Assembly: GCA_917880885.1 (NCBI GenBank)
Contig: OU862913.1
Location: 21,585,286 to 21,649,285, forward strand
Origin: Limnephilus marmoratus
Taxonomy: Eukaryota; Arthropoda; Insecta; Trichoptera; Limnephilidae
Direction of reading: 5' to 3'
Length of the DNA stretch: 64,000 bases
This document shows positions 21,671-31,395 of the stretch, one piece after another (position 1 is the first letter of the stretch; each line of letters begins with the position of its first letter). The notes beneath the pieces were generated by a model, which saw only the letters and a program-made list of their open reading frames with translations, did no database searches and was not told the DNA's origin. Made by a program: the position numbers and the translations under genes.

Positions 21671-21799
21671 AATAGTATTATAGCCAGTATAGTATAGTCA
21701 TGCCAATAGGAGAAGATGTGTCTTTCTTATGTACCTAAGACTATAATAGTTCTTTGAACATTGGACCTCGCGTCCAAAAGCACAGATTTCTGATTATAT

Positions 21800-22095
21800 C
21801 TTATTACTAGCTGGTTCCCGTCATGCATTGCAATGCCATATTCAAAGATATAAATTGTTTCCCCCTGCATGTCCTTTCCCGTGCGTCCCCGTTCCCCTTC
21901 CGCGTCCGCTTCCCCCTTCCGCGTTCCCCTTCCACCTTCCCCGCCTTCCCTCACCCCTCGCCCGCTTCCCCATCCCACCAAACCCCCTCCCGCGTTCCAT
22001 ATATTCAGTTTATTACAATTTTTTAATACAAATATTCATTTTTTTTAAATATTATAACTGGTTCCCGGCATGCGTTGCTATTACGGGTTTTTAGA
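21800..22095 (+). repeat. family E copy, sense, with a second head
   Basis: TTACTAGCTGGTTCCCGTCA, then TTTCCCCCTGCATGTCCTTT, a C/T-rich tract to about 21995, TTCAGTTTATTACAA, and immediately another head TAACTGGTTCCCGGCATGCG. The ORFs on both strands across the tract are compositional artefacts. Confidence 0.8.
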
Positions 22096-22369
22096 ATGGC
22101 GGCCGGCGGTAGCGGTACGAGTCGTTCACAATACCGTCGACCACTTCGCGGCTCAATAAATAAACAAAAATAAATAAATAAAAATAAATAAATAAAATTA
22201 TTCATGGAAATAATTTAACAGTAAAATAAATGGAAATTAAAAATGTATGGTGCCGTTAAAAATCGAACGATACAAGGTCAAAGGTAAGGAATGAAGAATC
22301 AATTCCTTTTTAAGTTGAGAATCAAGTCGAGTGCGTCACAAGATTGATTTTATTCATTTAATTCGGTCA
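22096..22369. other. unassigned; short AAATAAAT-type low-complexity run
   Basis: AAATAAATAAATAAAAATAA-like run at about 22160-22200; nothing else recognised. Confidence 0.4.
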
Positions 22370-22565
22370 TTTAATAAAGAAATTATTTCTCCCTGCGTGT
22401 CCTTTCTCTTTCGTCCCGTTCCCCTCCGCCTCCCTTCCGCCTCCCCTTACTCTCCCGCTTCCCCTTCCCCTCTCGCGTTCCCACTCCACTCCCCCTCTCT
22501 CCCCGTCCCGCGAACCCCCCTCCCGAGTTCCCCTCCCTATTGGGATCGGGCTATATTTCAATAAA
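22370..22565 (+). repeat. family E body with pyrimidine tract
   Basis: AAATTATTTCTCCCTGCGTG, CCTTTCTC, about 140 bp of C/T-rich sequence, ending CCCGAGTTCCCCTCC. Confidence 0.75.
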
Positions 22566-22734
22566 ACTGAGTAAGATTTCTTTCTAAACGAATGATTACT
22601 TTTTATTACACCAAAAACAAAATACACTTCATAGTGTCAGATAACAAAGAGACAGTAGCACCATATAGCCATATACGGCCAAGAAAGATAATTAAATTGA
22701 CAGTATAAAAACTCCTTTTAATTTATCTTTACTC

Positions 22735-22860
22735 AACACTCCCCCCTTCCATTCAGTTCCGGTACATTCAGTTTTCAAACAGCTCGCGTGCCACCTATTG
22801 CATTTTTTTGTACAAATTTAATCATGCTCAGAGCTCACCAGCGGTTTTAAACAAACCTTG
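22735..22860 (+). repeat. family E distal part
   Basis: TCCGGTACATTCAGTTTTCA, AACAGCTCGCGTGCCACCTA, GAGCTCACCAGCGGTTTTAA. Same order as in the longer copies at 54160 and 61995. Confidence 0.75.
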
Positions 22861-23040
22861 TCCTATAATTCTTGATTCGATTCAAAGTATAATAAATTCA
22901 TTAATTTAAAGAATTTAGAAAATTGAATTTTGGTTTCACAATCATTGTTTTGCAAAATATCATTCTCAAATTTTGACAGTTTCGCAAGAGTTTTTGTAAA
23001 GATAAAATAACTTTTCAGATCTATTGTCGTGTGGTTGTAA
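22861..23040 (+). repeat. repeat I, sense copy
   Basis: CCTATAATTCTTGATTCGAT, TTCTCAAATTTTGACAG and TCGCAAGAGTTTTTGTAAAG are shared with 26270-26430. Confidence 0.55.
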
Positions 23041-23339
23041 TAATCCAGAAGAGTATTTCATTTCCCATGCTCAATATAGCAATACACAGTCATCTCATTT
23101 ATCCCCAAGCATATTTTGATTTTTATTTCCATATATTTCTACTGAAATCATTAGATTTGTAAGTAGGTACATAAATACCTGCATACTTAATTATAAACAA
23201 TATATTTTAAGAATTAGGTTTTTTTTAAACTTATACAAGTTATTATTATTTTTGCAAGTCCAAAGAAACGTCACTATCTCAGTTATTATTATTATTTTTA
23301 ACTCAGTTATATCCCAGACAATTATTATTTTGAACTTTC
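23041..23339. other. unassigned AT-rich sequence
   Basis: No recognisable feature. Confidence 0.3.
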
Positions 23340-23369
23340 TTCAGGGTGGTATTAGGTATTAGGAACTCC

Positions 23370-23705
23370 GTGGTGGACTTTTAAATCATGACGTGCGCAA
23401 GTAATTTTCATTTGATTGATTTGTGTCATTACACAATTTATTCTTATATTATAAGGTATATTTGCGTCACGTTCCAGGGTGGAAGTTACTCTCAGTATCG
23501 CCCTGGTATAAGGCTCCCATTTAGAATTGAAATGGCTTTAGCTGTGTTTGGGGACCAGATCTGAATAGCCAGGTACTTCCTCACCTTCCTACTCCCCATC
23601 TCCTTCTCCTTCCCACTACCTTCAGCCTCCTAACGTACCCCAATTGGGAATGCCATAGTCTCACTGGCTCCAGACGGGAGCAGTTGAGACTCTTACTCAC
23701 ATAAA
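23370..23705 (+). repeat. SINE D, sense, head-truncated
   Basis: Starts at GACGTGCGCAAGTAATTTTC (end of the tRNA-like part), body GCGTCACGTTCCAGGGTGGA, TCTCAGTATCGCCCTGGTAT, GGCTTTAGCTGTGTTTGGGG, tail with CCAGGTACTTCCTCACCTTC, ACCCCAATTGGGAATGCCAT and CACTGGCTCCAGACGGGAGC. Confidence 0.8.
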
Positions 23706-23910
23706 AAACATAGTCTTCAATCACACGCGGTAGAAGTGAAACCTTCCGAAAACTAAAGTAGAGGAGAGTGGGGAGACTACGAAGCACCGCACAAAGAGAA
23801 GACCGATTATACTATCTCATTTTATTTGTCTCTTTTTAGTGTCGCTTTTTCGTTTCATCTAGTTTCAAATCACAACGGTGCTACGGAAGTTTTTACTTCA
23901 AAAACTGCTT
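23705..23910 (+). repeat. repeat C, copy
   Basis: TCACACGCGGTAGAAGTGAA, GCACAAAGAGAAGACCGATT, GTCTCTTTTTAGTGTCGC and TTTCAAATCACAACGGTGCT. Imperfect terminal inversion: AGAAGTGAAACCTTC near the start against GAAGT-TTTTACTTC at the end. Confidence 0.75.
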
Positions 23911-23989
23911 CAACCATCTTGACAGCCATCTTGAAACGGAAACGGAACCAAGTAACAAAATTTACAGACGAAATATAAAATCTTAGAGT

Positions 23990-24075
23990 TATAACAAGAC
24001 TAAGCATAGCGAAGCTACTTTCGAATTGCTAGTCGGGAGCCTTACCCCTCGACCACGGAGGCGGTCAAAACTTCT
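23990..24075 (-). repeat. SINE D head fragment, antisense
   Basis: Minus strand: GTGGTCGAGGGGTAAGGCTC and CCGACTAGCAATTCG, corresponding to the tRNA-like A-box region. Confidence 0.5.
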
Positions 24076-24529
24076 ACTCCCCTCTATTACCATAAATCTC
24101 TTATTTCATCCCCTGCAAACAATACCTTTCACCCCCATTTATAACACTTCCATTATTATAACAGAATAATACTCGTACATGATATTAAATTCTAACACCT
24201 ATGTTATGTTTTGATATTCAGTTCAGACCAAAATACCTCAAATTCCTAAAGGAAAATTGTCATTTTATTGTCAAATAGCTTTTACGCCTTTTACCCAATG
24301 ACGTTATACATATAAATAGACTTGCCATAGTCTCGCAAACTCAAGATATAATGTGGCAATTAATCAAAACTCTCTTGTTTTCAGCGATTTTCAATAATTT
24401 CTTAATTCAAAAGTTATTCGTGTATGATAAAGATAGACGCTTAAAAGAATATGTGCATATGAACGAAACAAAAGATAGAACGCGGGCGGCATTTTCGTAT
24501 TCAAAATTCAAAAGTTCCGTCGAATACTG
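24076..24529. other. unassigned
   Basis: A 64-codon ORF at 24351-24545 has no recognisable motif. Nothing else seen. Confidence 0.3.
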
Positions 24530-24531
24530 TC

Positions 24532-24793
24532 TCAAGGCCGACTAAAGTAGGAGGCCTGGGCACCAGTCGAATTTTGAGGTGTCAAATAGCTATAATGAAC
24601 AACGATAGTTTGCAAATGGCGTTGATTGTTATTGTATTTGTTGTTTCTGCTGATTTGTATGTTGTTTTACCGCAAGCAAGTAAATAAAGAATCATTAGAT
24701 TATTATTATAAAAAGTAAATTTTACTTAGCGACGGCATCGACTTTGTAATTTGGCTGTTGCGCATCCAGACCTGTACTTTAGTAGGCCTTGAG
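24532..24793. mobile_element. MITE, ~260 bp
   Basis: Left CTCAAGGCCGACTAAAGTAG and right (minus) CTCAAGGCCTACTAAAGTAC form about 22-bp TIRs. Non-coding interior. TSD not resolved. Confidence 0.65.
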
Positions 24794-24795
24794 TT

Positions 24796-25119
24796 CTCTA
24801 ATGAATGACACATAAAATCTTTGGGCGGAAAGCAATTGTATTATTTATGTAATCGATAATAATAAGTAATTTGCATGTATTTACGAATGAAATGTTATTC
24901 CTTCGCTTTTACGACTGTTTACCGTGTAATGGAAACATTTTCTCATCACACAGGAGGGAATTTTGGCGCTTTTTAATGCAATTTACTTACTAGTAGGACA
25001 CGACCTTACTCGACGCGTGGCAGTTTAGTACTAAAGTACTAGAAATCGAGTACTCTACAATTGTCTTGTTGTTGGCTTCCCATTTTGAGATTTCTACCCC
25101 GCGTCTAAAGTATGTAACG
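24796..25119. other. unassigned
   Basis: No recognisable feature. Confidence 0.3.
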
Positions 25120-25240
25120 TCTTTGCTTTTACCCGCGGCTTCGCTCGCATGGTATTAGGAGGAAATTACTGTACAAAGAATTTTCCCAAGGGAATAAAAT
25201 GTTTTTCCGGGGTAAATAGTAGCCTATGTTTTCGATTATT
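25120..25240 (+). repeat. arthropod short repeat fragment
   Basis: TTTACCCGCGGCTTCGCTCG, TCCCAAGGGAATAAAATGTT and GGGGTAAATAGTAGCCTATG are a familiar dispersed module in insects, often next to RTE-derived sequences. The full element is not visible here. Confidence 0.6.
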
Positions 25241-25279
25241 ATTGTTGTCAATTTACATAAATAAAAATTAAATTCATTT

Positions 25280-26162
25280 CAGTTCTGTCATACTCCAACA
25301 GCTCGTAAGGCTTTGAAGCAAAGAATGGACGGTTACCTCGAGAGTGTTTTCTCTTGGGGTAAAAATAATCTCGTTGAATTTAATGTTTCAAAGACCCAAT
25401 CTTGTCTGATTACGTCTAAAAGGGATCGAAATGAAAATCTAGTCTCTTTCAACGGAAGCAATCTTCCGAACAGGCCCTCCATTGATATGCTTGGTGTAAC
25501 CCTAAGTGACCAGCTCAGGTATGGGGGCTCCATCGAAGCCAGAGTAAAGTTAGCCTCCCAAAAACTGGGCGTACTGTACAGGGCCCGCAGATACTTTAAT
25601 AGTACACAACTGCTAACCCTGTACAAATCGCAAGTGCGCCCCACGGTTGAATTTGGCAGCCACCTCTGGTCTGGAGCTCCAAAATACCTGAAAAATACCC
25701 TCGACTCTGTGCAGAAACGGGCGGTCCGTTTGATAGATTCTCCCATCTTAACAGACGGATTGCAATCTTTAGAGCACAGGCGTCGGGTGGGAATGCTATC
25801 CTTGTTCTACCGGTATTACAATGGAAGATGCTCCGAGGAACTAGCATCATTGATCCCTTCGGCACCGATGCATAGTCGGGAAACACGCCAAACGCGTGCC
25901 CAACATTTGTACACAGTTGACATATGTCACATGAGAACGGGTCGTTTCTTCGACTCGTTCTTGTGTTCAACAGCTCGGCTGTGGAATGATTTGCCGGCCT
26001 CTGTGTTTCCTCCTTCCTACAACATGGGTCTCTTCAAGACCAATGTTCATTCCTTCCTCTCCTCAAAAAGACCCTCCACACAGCATCCCAGATGACATAG
26101 GCCCTGAGGGAAATTATTTTCCTCAGGGCCTCCTGTGTGGAGTTAATGTAAAAAAAAAAAAA
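25280..26162 (+). pseudogene. 5'-truncated LINE: RT C-terminal domain plus 3' UTR
   Basis: An open frame of 260 codons (25313-26095, starting inside the protein) encodes the region after the RT palm: MDGYLESVFSWGKNNLVEFN, SKTQSCLITSKR, IDMLGVTLSDQLRYGGSIEA, KLGVLYRARRYFNSTQLLTL, SQVRPTVEFGSHLWSGAPKY and LFYRYYNGRCSEELASLIP. No palm motifs are present, so it is a dead-on-arrival copy. The 3' UTR (26074-26142) forms a nested hairpin: CTCCACACAG/CTGTGTGGAG outside and GGCCCTGAGG/CCTCAGGGCC inside, followed by an A run to 26162. This tail is shared with family A. The intact frame indicates a fairly recent insertion. Confidence 0.88.
26074..26142 (+). other. nested 3' terminal hairpin of the LINE
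   Basis: Two stacked perfect stems of 10 bp each (CTCCACACAG with CTGTGTGGAG; GGCCCTGAGG with CCTCAGGGCC) separated by a 15-nt bulge on one side and a 12-nt AT loop. Present in sense or antisense at 2205, 20255 (part), 30308, 34035, 50785, 52370 and 62650. Likely recognised by the element's RT during target-primed reverse transcription, by analogy with other stringent-type LINEs. Confidence 0.75.
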
Positions 26163-26431
26163 TACACCGAAAACAAACTAATGGTAAAAATTAATTTACT
26201 TAAAGAGTTTATTCGAAAATCGATCAATCATATTTGGTACCTAACATTTAGGTACTTATTAAAATATCTATAATTCTTCATTCGATTCAAAGAATTAGGC
26301 GAGTAGGTACTTCAAATATTTTCAAAAATTTAAATACTTTCAAAAATAGGATTTTGATTTAACAATTAATGTTTTCTAAAATGTCATTCTCAAATTTTGA
26401 CATTTTTGACAGTTTTGCAAGAGTTTTTTAA
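26163..26431. repeat. AT-rich sequence with repeat I copy
   Basis: 26270-26430 matches repeat I (CTATAATTCTTCATTCGATT, TGTCATTCTCAAATTTTGAC). The rest is unassigned. Confidence 0.5.
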
Positions 26432-26462
26432 AGGACGTACATGAAGTTTTTGCATAATATTA

Positions 26463-27352
26463 GGTCCTTACATATGAAATTGGCGTTTTGTATGGGAGGA
26501 ACATAAAGTAGATTTTTTTTTAATATAATATATTTATTTAATCAAAGTATGTACCATTGCTATCTATGCACTTTTGCCATCTCATAGGTAGTTCATCGAT
26601 CCCTTTACTAAAAAACCATTCGGACGCGAATCAATAAAATATTTGAAGGCGGTTTGGACTGCCCCATCGGAGTTGAATTTTTTCCCTTGCAAGAAGTTAT
26701 CCAAATTTCGAAAAAAATGGTAATCTATTGGGGCAAGGTCCGGAGAGTATGGTGGATGTCAAAATAATGATTTAAAATCCCTTCATTATTGTGCCGGTTG
26801 AGTAATGCGACGCAGCAGTCAACGCGCGTATGTTGATTTGCTTCACTCAATTCGTGAGGTACCCAACTTTCAAGCTTTTTCACCTTCCCAATTTGCTTCA
26901 AGTGGATTAAAACAGTTTTATCACTAACACCGCAGCCTTCAGCTAACTCGGACATGGTTTGCGATGGATCCGCTTCCACAATAGCCTCCAATTCTTCATT
27001 ATCAACTTTGGTCTCCGGCCGTCCACAGGGCTTGTTCTGCAGATCGAAATTTCCAGAACGAAAACGTTGGAACCAAAAACGCACTGTGTTTTCTTTTGCG
27101 GCACCGTTGCCATCACTAATCGTTCGAGCCGTTTCTGCAGCACTGGTGCCACGATGGAATTCGTACTCGTAAATAACGCGAAAGTTTTCCATTTTGTAAA
27201 CTAAGTGACGCAAAGAAAAAAAACAATTAAGGAAAATACAAATGAATCATAATGAGTAAATAGCTGTATAAATTTGTAATTCCTAATCAAAGAGAAGATA
27301 TTTGAGATCAAAGTTTTCAGTACGGCAAAACGCCAATTTCATATGTAACGAC
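26463..27352 (-). mobile_element. mariner element, internally deleted, copy 2
   Basis: Same TIR as the copy at 7323 (GGTCCTTACATATGAAATTG), with the other end slightly decayed (ATATGTAACGAC). Flanked by TA at 26461-26462 and 27353-27354. 890 bp long. Confidence 0.9.
26540..27192 (-). pseudogene. mariner transposase remnant, copy 2
   Basis: The frame from 27192 opens with MENFRVIYEYEFHRGTSAAE, keeps the helix-turn-helix CGVSDKTVLIHLKQIGKVKK and WVPHEL, and extends further than copy 1 through CCVALLNRHNNEGILN before a deletion jumps to the HPPYSPDL-equivalent region, now out of frame (read as IHHTLRTLPQ). The C-terminal QGKKFNSDGAVQTAFK words follow in another frame. The first two catalytic Asp are gone. 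The two copies have different deletion end points, so they decayed independently or represent two deletion derivatives. Confidence 0.9.
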
Positions 27353-27705
27353 TAATATTACATATTTTGCTTTTTACGAGGACAATAATTTATTGAACAA
27401 AAATGGAGGTCATAATACAAAGATATTTATTTATTTATTAATTTCGAAATACACGGCACCACAACCTAACCTAACCTAACCTAACCTAACTGACTTAGAA
27501 ATGGTCATGGTAACAGACTAAATAATTTAGAAGCACTCGAAATAAAGAAAGCTGTTAAAACAAAAACCACAATCCGATAAAAAGAGATTTTTACATACAT
27601 GCATACATAAATTAAGTTTTTTAAACTGCATACGCAATATGACGTTATTCCAATATGCTACACATAATTGCAAATCCAACCTCTGCCAGTGCTGTAGATA
27701 TTTTT

Positions 27706-28672
27706 TATTATTATTATTTTTTTTATTGTAATATAAAAAATATGAGTTACTCTTGTGCCTTATAAGGGAGCCATATATATATGTATACTAGCTGATCCGG
27801 CGAACTTCGTACCGCCTCAGAATCAAAAACTGTTGTCAACTTTTTAGCTGAATTGATCTAAATTGTTTCTCCCTGCGTATCCTTTCCCCTCTCGCGTTCC
27901 CTCTCCCTCTCCCTCTCCCTCTCCCTCTCCCTCTCCCTCTCCCTCTCCCTCTCCCTCTCCCTCTCCCTCTCCCTCTCCCTCTCCCTCTCCCTCTCCCTCT
28001 CCCTCTCCCTCTCCCTCTCCCTCTCCCTCTCCCTCTCCCTCTCCCTCTCCCTCTCCCTCTCCCTCTCCCTCTCCCTCTCCCTCTCCCTCTCCTCTCCCTC
28101 TCCCTCTCCCTCTCCTCTCCCTCTCCCTCTCCCTCTCCCTCTCCCTCTCCCTCTCCCTCTCCCTCTCCCTCTCCCTCTCCCTCTCCCTCTCCCTCTCCTC
28201 TCCTCTCCCTCTCCCTCTCCCTCTCCCTCTCCCTCTCCCTCTCCCTCTCCCTCTCCCTCTCCTCTCCCTCTCCCTCTCCCTCTCTCCCTCTCCCTCTCCC
28301 TCTCCCTCTCCCTCTCCCTCTCCCCACTCCACTTCTCCCCTTCCCGCTAACCCCCCTTCTTGAGTTCCTTTCCCCCCTCCCCCCCTCCCCCCTCACCTCT
28401 CCCCCGGTTCACAGTTCAATATTATACCCCTTACAATATTGCTGCAGTTATTTCAAAATAGGAGAATTCGTTCCATACAAAATGTATAGGGAAAATAATT
28501 TTCTTCAGAGTGGAACACCCTTTACTTTTAGGGGCATGAAAAATAGATGTTGGTCGATTCTCAGACCTACCAGATAAGCACACAAAATTTCATCAAATTT
28601 CGTCCAGCCGTTTCGGAGGAGTATGGCAACAAACACCGTGACACGAGAATTTTATATATTAGAATATACTTT
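27706..28672 (+). mobile_element. family E-like insertion with long CCCTCT array
   Basis: Begins in a T-rich run, head TACTAGCTGATCCGGCGAAC, then AATTGTTTCTCCCTGCGTAT, CCTTTCCCCTCTCGCGTTCC, the hexamer array, CCCTTCCCGCTAACCCCCCT, and a distal part with TCATCAAATTTCGTCCAGCC, GTTTCGGAGGAGTATGGCAA and ACACGAGAATTTTATATATT. It interrupts repeat X between CTGTAGATATT and CACTTTGGTTCTCATAG. The distal module differs from other family E copies, so it may be a chimera of two related repeats. Confidence 0.7.
27896..28325. repeat. (CCCTCT)n microsatellite, ~430 bp
   Basis: About 70 hexamers, mostly perfect, with occasional unit-length slips to CTCCTCT or CTCTCTCCCTC. Perfect purine/pyrimidine strand asymmetry. 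ORFs of 162-186 codons on three frames are artefacts (Pro-Ser, Arg-Glu or Gly-Arg dipeptides). Confidence 0.97.
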
Positions 28673-28849
28673 CACACTTTGGTTCTCATAGATATTAGTC
28701 AGCAGTTTGAGCTGTAGATATTCGTACGCACTTTAGTTCTCATAGATATTAGTCAGCAGTTTGAGCTGTAGATATTAGTACGCACTTTGGTTCTCATAGA
28801 TATTAGTCCGACTTGTTCAGTTTTTGGAATTCCTGTAGATATTAGTAGA

Positions 28850-28980
28850 CGCCTCCGGCTGGAGTCAGTGGGGCTATAGCATTTCCAACCAGAGGTATTT
28901 CGTGAGCCTGAAAGTAGAGGGGAGAGAAGGAGATGGGAAAGAGGAAGCTGGGGAAGCATTATATATCAACTTCAAGCTAC
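28850..28980 (-). repeat. SINE D / RTE-type tail, antisense
   Basis: CTCCGGCTGGAGTCAGTGGG, GAGCCTGAAAGTAGAGGGGA, GGAAGCTGGGGAAGC: reverse of the tail at 23570-23700. Confidence 0.6.
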
Positions 28981-29384
28981 CAGAGTTAACTGAAGTAAGT
29001 TAGTGTCGTAAAAACCCCCCGCCGAATTATGACAAACTGCCGATTTGTGGTTTTGACATTTTGTCCGATTCAAATTCTGAACGCGGTTCCCGCCCCTTCC
29101 GTGTTTTTGTGGCTAATGGGGTTGCCAGACGTCAAGAACAATGACGGTGGGTAGGTACCGCAGTACCCGGATAGGCACACCGCTGATAGCTCTGTCGTAA
29201 CCTCTCCCTTTTTCACGTGAACGGTGCATTACACTTTTTTATTCTTTCTTTTTCTTTCGTTTTCCTAATTTTATGTGTAGGTACTTTTTTGCTTTTCGAT
29301 TTTTTGTGTTTATCTTCCTATCTTTTATTCGTTGTTTTTTCTTTGTTTTAAGAAAGATAAACATTTCCTACTACATCAGTGTAA
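28981..29384. other. unassigned
   Basis: No recognisable feature; T-rich run at 29240-29350. Confidence 0.3.
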
Positions 29385-29690
29385 TTTTATTTTGAACTAA
29401 AAACTTCTTAAGCACCGTTGTGATTTAAAACTCGATGAAACAAAAACAACGACATCAAAAAGAGACAAATATATACATCTAAAGGATTTAGCCTGCGAGA
29501 AGATGATATAGAATGAAACCTTTCCTACGTACAGTACCTACGAAGCGTCACGCTCTCAAACTTCGTGCATTAGCCGCTTTGATTATGAGCTCACTTTTCA
29601 AGACTCCTATTGGTTGAGATTGTGTGGGTGGGGGTTTCACTTTTACCGCTTGTGAACTGCACTCGATTTTTTGTCTATTTCTCTATTTTT
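29385..29690 (-). repeat. repeat C and associated module, antisense
   Basis: 29400-29560: GCACCGTTGTGATTTAAAAC, CAAAAAGAGACAAATATATA, GATTTAGCCTGCGAGA. 29580-29680: GATTATGAGCTCACTTTTCA, CTCCTATTGGTTGAGATTG and GTGAACTGCACTCGATTTTT, a module also present at 57470-57570, 58610-58720 and 59670-59920. Confidence 0.7.
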
Positions 29691-29935
29691 TTTCTTTTTC
29701 CTGACTTTTGTTTTTTCTCAATTATCTTATTGTCAAAGACTAAAATTCTCCAGTTTCGAATAACCTGACATTCTAATTTCTCCTACTTCCGCCATCACTC
29801 GGGCGCCATTAGTTTTTTTATTTTACCTCAGTGCGAATTTCATGACACCAGAACTCACTTAGAGATTTAGCTGCTTTAGAAAACAGTCTCATCTTAATAT
29901 AACTGTAACAACTAACCTCCAAAACTTCTTTAATT
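29691..29935. other. unassigned
   Basis: No recognisable feature. Confidence 0.3.
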
Positions 29936-30440
29936 TGAGAGGCGGGTATGGGTACCGCTGCCCCGGGAACCACTCATTGGATAACCAACACCCTTGTCAC
30001 AAGTCACCCCAAGCGGTTTGCTATGTTTGGTGACTTAGCCGGTGTGCCCGGGATGATGCAGGTGTGCTTGGGTGAGATTTGTCTATCGCGAATGCTAGTC
30101 CACCTACTGCGAGGCGCGCCGGATCGGGAGAGACAGGTAACTAACCTAGAACTCTCCAATCAGACTCTCTCGACCCACGCCTTGCACCGCAGTGGGAGGG
30201 ACAAATTGATGCGTCTGTCACTCCTGGATACATTGAACCCAAGATTCGTAGCCAATCCTTCATACCTTTTTCTTTCCAATAATTTTCTCTCCTCCCTATT
30301 CCTAATAAGACCCTCTACACAGCATCCCCAAAGATGACATAGACCCTGAGGGGAATTATTTTCCTAAGGGCCTACGTTATCTTTGGGGATACTGTATTAC
30401 TGTATAGAGCTAATGTAAAAGAACTAATGTAAAAAAAATT
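29936..30440 (+). repeat. family A copy, sense, near full length
   Basis: 5' boundary TTGAGAGGCGGGTATGGGTA, body through GGTGACTTAGCCGGTGTGCC and GATCGGGAGAGACAGG, 3' end CCCTCTACACAGCATCCCCA, GACCCTGAGGGGAATTATTT, followed by short A runs. A 129-codon ORF crosses it, but its last part (SLLDTLNPRF...RPSTQHPQR) is simply the translated LINE-derived tail; the upstream part has no recognisable motif. Confidence 0.8.
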
Positions 30441-30479
30441 CAAAATGTTAAATTTTTTGTATACATATAAAAAAATTGA

Positions 30480-30912
30480 TAAGCAGTATCAGTATTGAAG
30501 CTCTTCAAAAATAATGAATCCTCTACTAGACCGTGTATGCATAACACTAGATCGAATAAAAATTATATAAAAATATTCCAAGTTATAAAACCACATTTGG
30601 ACAAAGAAACTATACATATTTTGCAACAAAACTTCATAACATACTTCCCCAAGACATAAAACTAATAAAAAATCCAACTGAAAACAAATCAAGAATAAAA
30701 TTATGGCTTAAAGAAGTCAATGAGAAAACCCTAGCGAAGACGCTAAAAACGACATAGAAGACAAATGAACTATATTTAAATAACTTTAGTCCGCCTCGGC
30801 ACAGGACTCCCTAGTGAGGAGGACTAAGAAATACAATGTTTTGCCCTTAATTTCACCATTATATTTTGTATGCAAAATTTTTTATATAGTCGCTATAATA
30901 AAAAAAAAAATG
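30480..30912 (+). pseudogene. CR1/jockey-group LINE 3' end with stem-loop
   Basis: The frame reads SYKTTFGQRNYTYFATKLHN, ILPQDIKLIKNPTENKSRIK, LWLKEVNEKTLAKTLKTT then stop: the extreme C-terminus typical of this LINE group (hydrophobic-N-LP-IK then short tail). The 3' UTR has a stem-loop at 30786-30827 (TTAGTCCGCCTC pairs with GAGGAGGACTAA around CACAGG...CCTAG) and ends in an A run near 30900-30911. 5'-truncated. Confidence 0.8.
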
Positions 30913-31135
30913 TAAAAAAGTATTGTTTTAGTTCGGAATGGACCGCGATGACATCCAACCCCGCCGGGGGAGAGAGGGCTAATCGTATCTGCGTTTGATG
31001 GCAGCGATAAAACTGTCGCGGGGAGAGAGGGGACTGTGGGGACAGTGGGGACAGTAGCGACAGTGGGGAAAACGGGAGGAAATCAAATGAAAATGCCCCA
31101 CTCTACTTTGGGCGTACATCTTTTAAAATATATCC
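30913..31135. other. unassigned, locally GC-rich
   Basis: Contains GGGGACAGTGGGGACAGTAG-like short tandem words at about 31030-31075. No gene. Confidence 0.35.
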
Positions 31136-31395
31136 ATTTGATCATTAATTTTTATTTTTTTTTTATTAAGTAACTATACATTTATTATTTTTTACATGTT
31201 TATATGAAACATGTTAGGTATATATAAATATAATTGAAATTATATTCATAGTCCTCCTCACTAGGAGATCCTGTGCTGAGAGGGACTACGCTTTCGATAA
31301 GTTTTCAGCGACTTCTATGGTTTAACTTTATGGTTTGGATAAGGTTTTCCAGAAACTTCTACGACGACGATGTTTTAAGTATACTAGTAAGTTCT
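31136..31395 (-). mobile_element. LINE 3' UTR, antisense
   Basis: Minus strand: TTAAAACATCGTCGTCGTAG, AAGTTTCTGGAAAACCTTAT, stem-loop at 31249-31288 (GTAGTCCCTCTCAGCACAGG / CTCCTAGTGAGGAGGACTA). Closely related to 57575-57800 (antisense) and, without the stem-loop, to 36240-36360 (sense). Confidence 0.75.

Larger units (their letters stand above)
26432..28850. mobile_element. repeat X, copy 2, containing two insertions
   Basis: Sequence collinear with 16800-17249: ACGTACATGAAGTTTTTGCA, then (after a mariner) ACAATAATTTATTGAACAAA, CACGGCACCACAACCTAACC with five CCTAA units, ATTGCAAATCCAACCTCTGC, and right-end CTGTAGATATTAGT motifs at 28680-28850. Two insertions split it: a mariner (26463-27352) and a family E-like block (about 27706-28672). 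The left subterminal region of copy 1 is missing. Confidence 0.8.

Noticed and set aside
25313..26095. Intact LINE reverse transcriptase gene
   Set aside because: The open frame covers only the part after the palm; no catalytic Asp motifs are present.
27836..28396. ORFs of 162-186 codons (Arg/Glu-, Gly/Arg- and Pro/Ser-rich) on both strands
   Set aside because: Pure products of the CCCTCT hexamer array; no start context, no unique sequence.
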